Shown one piece after another: positions 1 through 7,500 of a DNA stretch of 8,403 nt. This DNA is from DASSHC01 sp035693105 (lineage in GTDB: Bacteria > Chloroflexota > Chloroflexia > Thermomicrobiales > Thermomicrobiaceae). Every line of letters starts with the position of its first letter. The first letter of the stretch is position 1. Both the position numbers and the translations under genes were made by a program. The DNA lies in assembly GCA_035693105.1 (NCBI GenBank), contig DASSHC010000117.1, positions 1 through 8,403 of the forward strand, read 5' to 3'. Under the pieces are notes generated by a model, which worked only from the letters and a program-made list of their open reading frames with translations, had not been told where the DNA came from and ran no database searches.

Positions 1-67
1 CCCCAACCTGGCTCTCCGGCTGTTGCACCTTCTGTGACACGTCTTTGATCAGGTCGCTCTTCCTCAT
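1..67 (-). CDS. Probable HU-family DNA-binding protein, N-terminal 22 residues only
   Basis: From ATG at 67 the minus strand reads MRKSDLIKDVSQKVQQPESQ followed by VG, then runs off the window. The pattern of M-K-(D/E)LI--V--K and a helix-forming stretch matches the first helices of HU/IHF proteins, small dimeric nucleoid proteins that bend DNA. The start is backed by a good ribosome-binding site. Only about a quarter of a typical 90-residue HU is visible, and the DNA-binding arm is outside, so the identification rests on the N-terminus alone. A distinct histone-like or unrelated small protein remains possible. Confidence 0.6.
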   Translation of the reverse strand, partial: MRKSDLIKDVSQKVQQPESQVG

Positions 68-72
68 GTTTG

Positions 73-78
73 TCCTCC
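73..78 (-). promoter_or_regulatory. Shine-Dalgarno of the HU-like gene
   Basis: GGAGGA at 78-73 on the minus strand lies 5 nt before the ATG at 67-65. It supports this as a real start codon even though only 22 codons are visible. Confidence 0.65.
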
Positions 79-108
79 ATCTCCGCCGATGCTCCACAGC
101 AAGGCTTG

Positions 109-114
109 AGTATA
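109..114 (-). promoter_or_regulatory. Candidate -10 box upstream of the HU-like gene
   Basis: TATACT on the minus strand at 114-109 matches the -10 consensus at five of six positions and would give a leader of about 35 nt. No convincing -35 box lies 16-18 nt upstream. The 123-nt spacer from 190 to 68 otherwise shows only GC-rich sequence and a weak CGCG/CGCG inverted repeat without a T-run, so no terminator for the preceding operon is evident. Confidence 0.3.
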
Positions 115-190
115 TGCGGTCGCCTTCGCACGCGCCACGCCACCGCGGCGCGATTTTGCGCGTATGTATGCCCCATTCCGAGGCCAACCG

Positions 191-991
191 TCAAGTCCGG
201 ATAGCGCGCCGCTGCCGCGCGGCCTCGAAGAGGATGACCGAACCGGCGACGCCGGCATTGAGTGACTCCAGCCCACCGGCCAGCGGCACGGCGATGCTTC
301 CGGTTAGCAGCGCCTCCGCCTGGGGCGAGATTCCGCGCACCTCATTGCCGATCACGACACAAGAGGGAAGCGTCCAGTCGATTTGCGTATAGACGGTGAC
401 GGCATCGGCGCGGGCGCACAGGCGATGCTCGCAGGCGAGCAGCAGCGGGTCGGGTTCGTTCCAGTCGAGCCAGCGAATCGGTAAGCGAAATTGGGCGCCC
501 ATCCCAGCGCGCACGACCTTCGGAGCGTACGGGTCTACGGTCGCTGAAGTGAGTAAGAGCGCGGTGGCGCCAGCGCCGAGCGCCGAGCGCGCCAGGGTGC
601 CAAGATTGCCGGGGTCCTGAAGGCTGTCGCTGACGATGATGAGCGGCGCTCTACCCGGTGGTAGTTCCAGCGGCAACTCGGGAAAGGGGAAGATGGCGAC
701 GACGCCCTGCGGCGTGCGCGTCTCGGCGATGGCATCGAGCACCGACGAGGTGACGGAGTACGTACGTGCTCCCCCGGCCGCAGCGCGCACGCGTGATGTC
801 TGGCTACCAAGTCGCTCTTCGTCCACGAAAACGTGCGTCGGCTGTGCGCCGCTTCCCACCGCGTCGAGGAAGAGGCGGACACCCTCGACAAGCAACGCCC
901 GCTCGCGATAGCGGATCTTCCGCTGATGCAACGAGCGGGCGTACTTGACCGTTGGATTGTACAGACTGGTGAGCGCAGGCAGGGGCGACAC
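191..991 (-). CDS. SpoU/TrmH-family RNA 2'-O-methyltransferase
   Basis: The 266-aa protein transfers a methyl group from S-adenosylmethionine to a ribose 2'-OH in RNA, most likely 23S rRNA. An N-terminal RNA-binding part (about 1-80) has the family pattern YNPTVKYARSLHQRK...LLVEGVRL. The SPOUT domain carries motif 1 DPGNLGTLARSA (126-137, with the catalytic-type N and R), motif 2 VIGNEVRG (213-220), and motif 3 IAVPLAGGLESLN followed by AGVAGSVILFEAAR (233-258), which form the knotted cofactor site. The GTG start at 991 is the only sensible one: rplT's stop in the same frame bounds it 9 nt upstream. No Shine-Dalgarno is visible, so translation probably depends on ribosomes finishing rplT. The position next to rplT and the length fit the RlmP/YsgA type, which modifies the 23S A-loop in Bacillus, but RlmB- or TsnR-like specificity cannot be excluded. 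Confidence 0.9.
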   Translation of the reverse strand: MSPLPALTSLYNPTVKYARSLHQRKIRYRERALLVEGVRLFLDAVGSGAQPTHVFVDEERLGSQTSRVRAAAGGARTYSVTSSVLDAIAETRTPQGVVAIFPFPELPLELPPGRAPLIIVSDSLQDPGNLGTLARSALGAGATALLLTSATVDPYAPKVVRAGMGAQFRLPIRWLDWNEPDPLLLACEHRLCARADAVTVYTQIDWTLPSCVVIGNEVRGISPQAEALLTGSIAVPLAGGLESLNAGVAGSVILFEAARQRRAIRT

Positions 992-1000
992 GGCGCCGGC

Positions 1001-1354
1001 CTAGCGTTGCTGCTTGGCCAGCTCCACAAACCGCGCGAAGGCTTCCGGCTCGCGCACCGCCAGATCGGCCAGCATCTTGCGATCGACCTCGACCCCAGCC
1101 TTGGTCAGTCCCTCGATAAAGCGGCCGTAGGGCATGCCGTTCTGTCGTGCGGCCGCATTGATGCGAGTGATCCAGAGGCGGCGGAAATCACGCTTGCGCC
1201 GGCGGCGATCGCGATACTGATAGGACAGCGCCTTCATAACCGCTTCGTTGGCGCGCTTGTAGAGGCGGCTCCTGGTTCCCCGGTAGCCGCGGGCCATCTT
1301 CAGCTTATTGACGTGACGGCGGTGCGCCGCCACCCCGCGCTTGACGCGAACCAT
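1001..1354 (-). CDS. rplT: 50S ribosomal protein L20
   Basis: The 117-aa product is typical in length and strongly basic. It has the N-terminal MVRVKRGVAAHRRHVNKLK arm, the central RRRRKRDFRRLWITRIN block (about 51-67), and YGRFIEGLTKAGVEVDRK with MLADLA near the C-terminus. L20 binds 23S rRNA early in 50S assembly and in several bacteria represses its own operon by binding mRNA. AGGGA (1365-1361) sits 6 nt before the ATG, and rpmI ends 21 nt upstream. The gene is part of the infC-rpmI-rplT unit and is followed after 9 nt by the RNA methyltransferase gene. Confidence 0.96.
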   Translation of the reverse strand: MVRVKRGVAAHRRHVNKLKMARGYRGTRSRLYKRANEAVMKALSYQYRDRRRRKRDFRRLWITRINAAARQNGMPYGRFIEGLTKAGVEVDRKMLADLAVREPEAFARFVELAKQQR

Positions 1355-1375
1355 GTCTCGTCCCTGCTCCCCGCT

Positions 1376-1573
1376 CTACCGGTAGGGAAGCAGCTTTTTG
1401 AGCTGCTTCTTGTACGTCGACGGCACCTCGAACATTTTGTCCATCGAGCGCAGCGCGTGCTTCGACTTCTTGCGCCGGTTATGGCTGCGCAGGCCCTTCA
1501 TCATCATGACTTTGCCGGTGCCCGTGATTTTGAAGCGGCGCTTGGCGCCCTTGTTCGTTTTCATCTTCGGCAT
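1376..1573 (-). CDS. rpmI: 50S ribosomal protein L35
   Basis: The 65-aa product MPKMKTNKGAKRRFKITGTG... ends in LKKLLPYR and matches L35 in length, basic composition and both ends. L35 is a small component of the large ribosomal subunit. The start is taken at ATG 1573 because L35 proteins begin MPKMKT; an earlier in-frame ATG at 1591 would add six atypical residues. A GAGGGG (1589-1584) lies 10 nt before the chosen start. The 5' part overlaps the infC reading frame by 95 nt. rplT follows after 21 nt. Confidence 0.95.
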   Translation of the reverse strand: MPKMKTNKGAKRRFKITGTGKVMMMKGLRSHNRRKKSKHALRSMDKMFEVPSTYKKQLKKLLPYR

Positions 1574-2156
1574 TGTTTCGTGACCCCTCATGCAGTCTTT
1601 GGGCCTCGGCGGCCTGCTGTTGTTCCTCGCTGCCGCGCGCGCCCTTGGCCGGGCTCAGCATCATGACCATTGTTCGGCCTTCGATGTGCGGCACCTGATC
1701 CACCGTCGCGGCGGGGCCAAAGTCCTGGGCCATGCGCTCCAGGATACTCCGTCCAATATCCTGGTGCGCCATCTCCCGACCGCGAAATCGCACCGTGAGT
1801 TTGACCTTATCTCCTGCTTCGAGGAACTTGAGCGCCAGCCGGCCCTTCGTCTCCAAGTCATGCTCGCCGATCTTCGGGCTGAGGCGGATCTCTTTGACGT
1901 CGGCCGTCTTTTGCCGCTTGCGCGATTCGCGCTCGCGCCGGCTCTCCTCGTAGCGGAACTTGCCATAATCCATGAGACGACACACCGGAGGGACGGCGTT
2001 GGGCTGTACTTCGACGAGGTCGAGTCCGCGCTCGCGGGCCATCTCCAGCGCATCCCTGGTGCGCAGAACGCCGACGTGCGTGCCGTTTTCGTCGATCAAG
2101 CGAATCTCTGGGATGCGAATGCGCTCATTGATACGGATGGGTCGTCCGGTGCTGAT
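1479..2156 (-). CDS. infC: Translation initiation factor IF-3, probable ATC start, long C-terminal tail
   Basis: IF-3 binds the 30S subunit, prevents premature 50S joining and checks initiator tRNA and start codon. From an ATC at 2156 the protein is 225 aa and opens RPIRINERIRIPEIRLIDE, the conserved N-terminal signature. It continues with LVEVQPNAVPPVCRLMDYGK (about 47-66), a basic linker, VKEIRLSP (about 87-94), then the C-terminal domain with VRFRGREMAH and VMMLSP (164-169). No ATG, GTG or TTG lies in frame between the upstream stop (2234) and this signature; the first in-frame conventional start is TTG at 2099, which would delete it. Rare start codons (AUU, AUC) are known for infC and tied to its autocontrol. 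IF-3 usually ends near LSP; here a Glu/Gln-rich tail of about 56 residues follows, and the last 95 nt (1573-1479) overlap rpmI in another frame. A sequencing indel could produce this extension, so the 3' end is less certain than the rest. Confidence 0.9.
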   Translation of the reverse strand: MSTGRPIRINERIRIPEIRLIDENGTHVGVLRTRDALEMARERGLDLVEVQPNAVPPVCRLMDYGKFRYEESRRERESRKRQKTADVKEIRLSPKIGEHDLETKGRLALKFLEAGDKVKLTVRFRGREMAHQDIGRSILERMAQDFGPAATVDQVPHIEGRTMVMMLSPAKGARGSEEQQQAAEAQRLHEGSRNNAEDENEQGRQAPLQNHGHRQSHDDEGPAQP

Positions 2157-2161
2157 GGATG

Positions 2162-2167
2162 CCTCCC
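2162..2167 (-). promoter_or_regulatory. Shine-Dalgarno that sets the infC ATC start
   Basis: GGGAGG at 2167-2162 lies 5 nt before an in-frame ATC (2156-2154). It is the strongest ribosome-binding site in the infC leader. The nearby ATG codons at 2191 and 2176 are in another frame, and 2176 lies upstream of this site, so the site points to the ATC codon. Confidence 0.7.
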
Positions 2168-2180
2168 GTGAAACATGCTG

Positions 2181-2213
2181 AGCCGCAGCATCGCCGTCGC
2201 GCCTGCTGCGGCT
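2181..2213 (-). promoter_or_regulatory. GC-rich stem-loop in the infC leader, possible autoregulatory element
   Basis: On the minus strand AGCCGCAGCA (2213-2204) is perfectly complementary to TGCTGCGGCT (2190-2181), giving a 10-bp stem with a 13-nt loop inside the predicted infC 5' leader. It ends 13 nt before the Shine-Dalgarno. No T-run follows the stem, so it is not a standard terminator. In other bacteria infC-rpmI-rplT mRNAs carry structured regions bound by L20 or otherwise used for autocontrol. This hairpin is a candidate for such a role, but it does not visibly match a known L20-binding leader. Confidence 0.5.
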
Positions 2214-2234
2214 GCCACGTCCTATGACCCGTCA

Positions 2235-2264
2235 ATGATAGCACAGGCGAAATCGAGGGGTCAA
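2235..2264 (-). promoter_or_regulatory. Sigma-70-like promoter of the infC-rpmI-rplT operon
   Basis: Reading the minus strand, TTGACC at 2264-2259 matches the -35 consensus at five of six positions. An 18-nt spacer follows, then TATCAT at 2240-2235, also five of six, preceded by TG one base upstream as in an extended -10. Transcription would start near 2228, leaving a leader of about 70 nt before infC. The -35 box begins one base beyond the stop codon of the DUF2298 gene, so the translation operon has its own promoter although readthrough from upstream is possible. Confidence 0.75.
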
Positions 2265-2265
2265 T

Positions 2266-4599
2266 TCAGCGGGACGTCTCGCCGGGCCTGGCGTAGATCG
2301 TCACCGACCCCTGCTGAAAGACGATCGGCCAGCCGAGCTGGGAGAGCTGCGCCAGCCCCTGCGGGGAGTAGGGTGGGCCAGCCGCACATTGGCTGGGGTA
2401 GCCCACGCGCTCGAAGTCGCCGACATAGATGTAGTCGATGCCGTACTGATCGAGAAGTTGGCGGGAACGCTGGGAGGTGGGCGCGTCGTAGATCTGCTTG
2501 ACGTCCGCCTGGCGCGCGTTGATCTGAGCCTGCGCGGCGGGCATCCCCTGGCGCCACTGGTACTCGTGGAAGTCCCACCCAACGATCGTGGGCAGGCCCG
2601 TCGCCATCGAGACACGGTCGGCAGGCTCGCCGGAGCGCTCGCCGTACGAGCAACCGGCGGCTTCAAGGACGCGCTGGCCGGTCCGGTCGTGTTGCTGGAG
2701 CCAGGCGATTCCGGCCGCGTCGTCCGGCGCCACCTGCCGCAGGTAGGCAAGGCCGTCGATTCCCTGGAACTGGCGCAGCCCGTCGGTCCAGCGGTAGGCC
2801 GAGAGCGGAGGATAGACGGCGGCGCCGAGGATCAACACGCCGATGAGCGCACCGGCGCCCCACATCGCGGGCGAACCCAGTCGCCGCCGTAGCCAGCCGA
2901 GCGACAGCGGGAGCGCGACAGCCGCGCAGACCGCGAACAACGCCCAGACCTGGAAGTAGAGCTTGAAGAGGGTGTTCATGCGATTGTGGAACGCATCCTG
3001 GAGATAGGCGATCTCGGTCACGAGCAACAGGACGTAGGCGAGCGCGAGGATACCCACCAGGTAGCGTTGGGCGGGGGCGAGCGAGCGATTGAACCAGAGC
3101 CACACGGCGAAAAAGAGCGGCAGGCCGAACAGGAGCAGGGCCGGGAAGCGGGCGGCCACGGCCAGCACGATTATAGCGCCCAGCGTCAGCGCGACGTGTC
3201 GTGATAGCCGCCGATACTGCCAGGCCACTTGCTGCCAGAGGGTGACCAACAGCAGCCCCGTGATCAGGAGAAAGAGTCCGTGAACCTCCAGTAGTTGACC
3301 GAGCGGGCTCTTGGGCCAGCCAACGAGGCCGATCGTCTGCCCCAGCTTGGCAACGACCGGAAGCGCGCGCACGACTGCCGGCAGTTGGTCGCGGGGCAGG
3401 CCGACGGCGGGGACGTAGTGGACGAGAAACGGCCCGGCGACCACGACGGCGGCTCCGGCCAGCGCCGCGGCCAGGAGCGCGTTGACGCGGGAGAGGATTG
3501 GACGACCGGCGGCCACAAGCCCAAGCAAGGCCAGCGCGAGCGTTGGCGGCATATCCCACGAGTTGATGGCGTAGAGGGACCCGCCGAGGGCGCCGGCGAG
3601 CAGCACGGCCGGGAGCCGATCGCGCCAGCCACAGCCGTCTTTGCCCGCCGCCTGCCGGGAACCCGCGAGCGTCAGGCCGATGGCGCTCGCGGAGAGGAAG
3701 AGGGGCAAGGCCAGCAAGTGCGGGTGGAGGTCGCCCAGCACGAACGAGAACGCCGGAAACTCGTTGATCGTTTGATTGGTGACACCGGGCGCGGGGTGAT
3801 CGACGATGACGCGCGACGCTTGCCATCCAACACCCTGCCACCAGGGCGCGTCGAGGGTCGCCAGCGGATGGTGCAGCAGGCGCAGCGGCGTGGCCAGATT
3901 GCCGACTCCGACCAGGAAGAGCGGGCCGAGCGCTCCGGATACGACCGTCAGACGCCGCGAAGAGCCAAGCAACCGTGCCAGGTTGTACGCGATCGCGGCC
4001 GCGGCAACGACGGCGGTGGCGAAGAGCGTGGCCAGCGCCAGGTTGAAGGCGACGCTGGGCGCGATCCGCGCCAGCCGCGCCGGCACGGCGTACAAAACAT
4101 ATCCCAGGTAATAGTAGTTCACCGGCCGACCGGCAAACCAGACATCGGGCGGTGGCATGTGGGTGGCGTGGAAGGCGCTGGTAAGCAGTCCCAGCTCCAT
4201 CGGCTTCTCGGTATAGGCGATAGCGGGATTGAAGCCCCGCCAGAGGATGTAGCCGAAAAAGAGCGCCGCGGTCGCCAGCTCGTAGATAATGAGCGTGCGC
4301 CAATGCTGGCGAAGAAACGGCAGCAGCTCGCCTGCGCGCATCTGCCAGCTCCAGACAAGCGCTCCGATCGCGAGCGCCAGTCCGACGACGACGCCATCGC
4401 GGAAGGGAACGATTCCCCAGGCAGCCAGCCACCAGGCCGGCAGGACCGCCAGCCAGAGTCCGAGCGGTCGGGTCAGCCCGAGCCCCCGATTGGGCAGTCC
4501 CCGCAAGAGGCGGAAGACGAGCGGAAAGACCAGCCAGGCCAGTGCGCTGACGACCACATACCAGCGTATGGCGATGAGGATCGTCTGGGCGAGGGTCAC
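2266..4599 (-). CDS. Stand-alone DUF2298 (Chlor_Arch_YYY) multi-pass membrane protein, 777 aa
   Basis: The chosen start is GTG at 4599-4597, which overlaps the TGA (4598-4596) of the preceding gene and begins directly at a hydrophobic helix (MTLAQTILIAIRWYVVV). The frame stays open further upstream to an earlier start at 5400, but that stretch is Arg/His/Pro-rich and lies inside the preceding gene, so it is a shadow. The protein is a chain of membrane helices with DUF2298 landmarks: EKPMEL (131-136), VNYYY (160-164), NEFP (279-282), GDLHPH (289-294), INSWDMP (345-351), RMNTLFKLY (540-548). A soluble C-terminal domain (about 600-777) carries GLPTIVGWDFHEYQWR (668-683) and DYIYVGDFER (722-731). 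It is a paralogue of the DUF2298 half of the upstream gene. No Shine-Dalgarno is evident before the GTG, which suggests translation coupled to the upstream gene. The family's biochemical function is not established; the layout (acidic motif after an early helix, many helices, soluble tail) resembles GT-C enzymes, but this is inference. Cys650 and Cys738 in the tail are absent from the paralogue. Confidence 0.88.
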   Translation of the reverse strand: MTLAQTILIAIRWYVVVSALAWLVFPLVFRLLRGLPNRGLGLTRPLGLWLAVLPAWWLAAWGIVPFRDGVVVGLALAIGALVWSWQMRAGELLPFLRQHWRTLIIYELATAALFFGYILWRGFNPAIAYTEKPMELGLLTSAFHATHMPPPDVWFAGRPVNYYYLGYVLYAVPARLARIAPSVAFNLALATLFATAVVAAAAIAYNLARLLGSSRRLTVVSGALGPLFLVGVGNLATPLRLLHHPLATLDAPWWQGVGWQASRVIVDHPAPGVTNQTINEFPAFSFVLGDLHPHLLALPLFLSASAIGLTLAGSRQAAGKDGCGWRDRLPAVLLAGALGGSLYAINSWDMPPTLALALLGLVAAGRPILSRVNALLAAALAGAAVVVAGPFLVHYVPAVGLPRDQLPAVVRALPVVAKLGQTIGLVGWPKSPLGQLLEVHGLFLLITGLLLVTLWQQVAWQYRRLSRHVALTLGAIIVLAVAARFPALLLFGLPLFFAVWLWFNRSLAPAQRYLVGILALAYVLLLVTEIAYLQDAFHNRMNTLFKLYFQVWALFAVCAAVALPLSLGWLRRRLGSPAMWGAGALIGVLILGAAVYPPLSAYRWTDGLRQFQGIDGLAYLRQVAPDDAAGIAWLQQHDRTGQRVLEAAGCSYGERSGEPADRVSMATGLPTIVGWDFHEYQWRQGMPAAQAQINARQADVKQIYDAPTSQRSRQLLDQYGIDYIYVGDFERVGYPSQCAAGPPYSPQGLAQLSQLGWPIVFQQGSVTIYARPGETSR

Positions 4600-7500
4600 G
4601 GCTGGAGTCTCGCGGCGGGCGCCGGCGGCACGCTCGGGAAGGGCTGGACTTCGTAGATCGTCGTGTGCCCCGAGGTGAAGGCGACACGCAGGCTGGAACC
4701 GACCATCTGCGCGAACGCGGCCAGTCCAGCCGGCTCGGCATAGAGGCTGCCGTCGGGCATGCGCCACCAGCGTTCGACGTCGCCGACCACGATGTAGCGC
4801 ACGCGGTACTGGCGCAGCAGCGCCAGCTTCTGCCGCGTATCGGTGGCCGCGTAGATGGTGCGCACGTCTTGTAGCCGCTGATCGATCCCCGGCTGATAGC
4901 GCTGCTGCCGCTCGTGGCGGTCCCAGCCGAGCACGACCGGGAGGCCGGTACCGGCGGCTATGCGCGCCCCGTTCCCCCGGTAGGGGCCGATGCTGGCCTC
5001 CAGCACCACGCTGTTGTCGTGGTCGTGCTGGCGCAGCCAGAGGATGGCGGCGTAGTCGCCGCTGAAGTCGATCGCCTGGCCGGTGCTGTTGAGCAATTGA
5101 CTCCCCTTCATCCAGGCCAATCCGTTCAGCGTCAGGCCAGTTGGGCTGCCGTTCATACGCTGCTCGAGCCTCGCCGGAGTGCCGAAGATGGGGTAGAGGA
5201 ATCCGAGTCCCACAAAGCAGAGCGCCACGACCAGCGCCATGCGCGCGACCTGAGTGGTGCGCAGCGGCGTTGCCGCGTCGACTGGCGGGTGAGTCCCACG
5301 GGCACCGGCCACGATGCCGAGCGGCTGGCTCCAAGTGAGCCGGGCGGTGAAGAGGAGCCAGATGAGGGCAAGGCCGGCCGCCAGCGCGAAGAGCGTCCAC
5401 GACTCGACGTAGAACTTGAAGATCGTATTCATGCGCGCCCAGGGTGTGCCGTTCAGATCGTCAACGACATAAATCAGATCCGCGCCGAGCGTGATACCGG
5501 AGGCGCCGAGGATGAAGATACCGGCAATGGCCGCGGCGGGGTCATCGAGGCTGCCGATCCAGAGGCGCAGCCCGGTGGCTAGCGGCAGCAGCAAGAGCGC
5601 CGCCGTGGTGCGCTCGGGGAGGAGCAGCCCCAAGGCCAGTGCGAAGGCGGCCGCCGCGGCGTACCACAGCGTTCGCGGCCCGGGAAGCGACGCGTCACCG
5701 GTGAAGAGCGCGAAGAACGCCACTCCGGCCGCGCACGCGACGAGCGCTCCGAGGATGAAGTGCCCGAGCGAGTGTTGCTGCAACGCTAGAGCGGCAACGC
5801 CGAAGCCGGCCAGGCCCAACAGCGCGCCGGCAAGGCTTGCAAGCGGCCGGCGCCGCGGGTCGAGACGGGGCCAGTTCGCCACGACCACGACGGCGCCGGC
5901 AGCGCCGAGAATGCCCAGCATGACGCCGAAGTGAAGGCTGTACTGCGAGAGCGCGGTGCCATGGGAGGTGCGCGCCACGCCGTTGACCAGGGCGACGAAG
6001 TGGCTGAAGAAGGGGCGGAAGAGGAGGTAAGCGCCGCCCGCCGTCAGCCCCCAGGCAAGCGGGGCCAGTCCGAGCGCGCGCCAGGTCCAGCCGTAGCGCC
6101 GCACGAGCGCGGTGAGGACGGCGGCCGCGACGATGAGCAGCCCATACGGCATATCCCATGAGTTTATGACCATCATCGAACCAAGCACCAGCGTGGTACC
6201 GGCGAACCACCAGCGGTGCAGCCCTTGGCGGATGCCGGCATAGACGAGGGCCAGCAGCAGCACGGTGAAGGGGAGATTGATCGCGTGCGGGTGGAGGTCG
6301 GCCCAGATCGAAGTGAAATAGGGAAACTCGGTGATGCCGAAGTCGACCACACGGCTGCTCTGCCAGAAGTCGAATGCGGCCGCCGAGCGCTGCAGGAGCT
6401 GGCGCGCGGCGTCGAGGTTGCCGATGAACGTCTCGATTACGACGCCGCAGACGCCGGCCCCGGCCAGCCAGCGGACGCGGCGCGTACGCAGCAGGTCGCC
6501 CCCGGCGGTGGCCGCCAGGCTGAAGACGGTGGAGACGAGCATGGCGCTGATGGTGGCGATCGAGAGCTGGAAGGCAATCTCGGGCACGATCCCGGTGATC
6601 TTCCAGAGCATCGCCATCAGGTAGAAGCCATAGTAGTAGTAGTTCATCGCGCCGCCGGCATACCAGGGATCGTAGGGCGGAAAGTGCGCGCTGCGCGCGA
6701 TGGCCTGGATAAACGACAGCTCCATCGGCTTCTCGCCGCCCCAGAAGGTCTGCCAGAGATCGGGATTGATCGCCCGCAGCAGCAGGAAGAAGGCGAAAGC
6801 GGCCAGGAACAGCCCTTCGCTCAGGACCACCATGCGCCAGCGGGCGCGCAGCTCTCGCAGCCCCTGGCGCACCTGCCGGCGCAGGACCAGCCACTCGCTG
6901 CCGATCGTCAGCGCCAGTACCAGCAGGATGTCCGGCAGGCGGAATTGAACGAGTTGCAAGCTGACGGCGATCCAGACGGCGTAGCCGGCGATCAAGATGC
7001 CGAGCGCGCGCGCCAGCCCCCAGCCGGCGTCCGCGAACGGACGATTGGCGCGGGCGAAGAGAACGGTCGTAGCCGGGATCGCCAGCAGACCGAGCGCGGT
7101 GATGACCAGGAGCCAGACGGCCGCGGCCACCAGGCTGTGACTGGTCCAGCTCGCGGACCAGCCGAGATCGCTAACGGCGGGTTGCTGATCCACGGGCGTG
7201 CTCAGCAGCAGTGTGGGCCGCGGCGGCGTGCGCTGGGGATACCAGGGTTGCGCGATGGCCGAGGCGAAGCGCTGCTGCAGTTGATCACGCGACAGCGGCG
7301 TCACCTTCTTGTAGATGCGCACGTGCGGGTGATCGTAGACGGTGAAGCTTTCGTCGGCGTCGCGGTCGTTGACGTGCAACGGCCCGAGCGACGGCACGAC
7401 CTCCGACTCGTAGACTAGCTGGTAGCCGAGCTGGCCCGACTCGAGCAGGCGGTAATACTGGGAGGCCACCGGGTAGCGCCAGGGGAGCTGCGGGATCGAC

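Noticed and set aside
145..165. CGCG inverted repeat around an ATTTTG loop as a terminator after the methyltransferase gene
   Set aside because: The stem is only 4 bp and trivially self-complementary, and there is no T-run.
1574..1591. Upstream ATG 1591 as the rpmI start
   Set aside because: It adds MRGHET before the universal L35 start MPKMKT and overlaps the ribosome-binding site used by ATG 1573.
833..1666. Plus-strand open frame (277 codons) spanning the translation genes
   Set aside because: It runs antisense across the methyltransferase, rplT, rpmI and infC, all of which are firmly identified on the other strand.
2096..2191. Small upstream frame from ATG 2191 or 2176 (31 or 26 aa) overlapping the infC start
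   Set aside because: No ribosome-binding site precedes either ATG and the peptide has no recognisable features; the strong GGGAGG lies downstream of both. A decoy or regulatory peptide cannot be excluded but is unsupported.
2181..2213. Leader hairpin read as an intrinsic terminator for the DUF2298 operon
   Set aside because: The stem is strong but no run of T follows it, and it lies downstream of the infC promoter.
3295..4656. Long plus-strand open frame (453 codons) opposite the stand-alone DUF2298 gene
   Set aside because: It is rich in Arg, Gln, Glu and Gly without recognisable motifs and lies wholly antisense to a gene with clear family motifs; such frames are common opposite GC-rich genes.
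2663..4741. Minus-strand alternative frame of 692 codons inside the stand-alone DUF2298 gene
   Set aside because: Arg/Ala/Pro-rich with no membrane pattern or motifs; it is an off-frame reading of the real gene. The similar 399-codon frame at 5695-6894 fails for the same reason.
4600..5400. N-terminal extension of the stand-alone DUF2298 gene to a start at 5400
   Set aside because: These 267 codons are Arg/His/Pro-rich and lie within the coding region of the fusion gene, while GTG 4599 begins exactly at a membrane helix and at the GTGA overlap.
6216..7418. Plus-strand open frame (400 codons) opposite the fusion gene
   Set aside because: Composition is Gln/Asp/Glu/Arg-biased and motif-free, a mirror of the hydrophobic codons on the coding strand.
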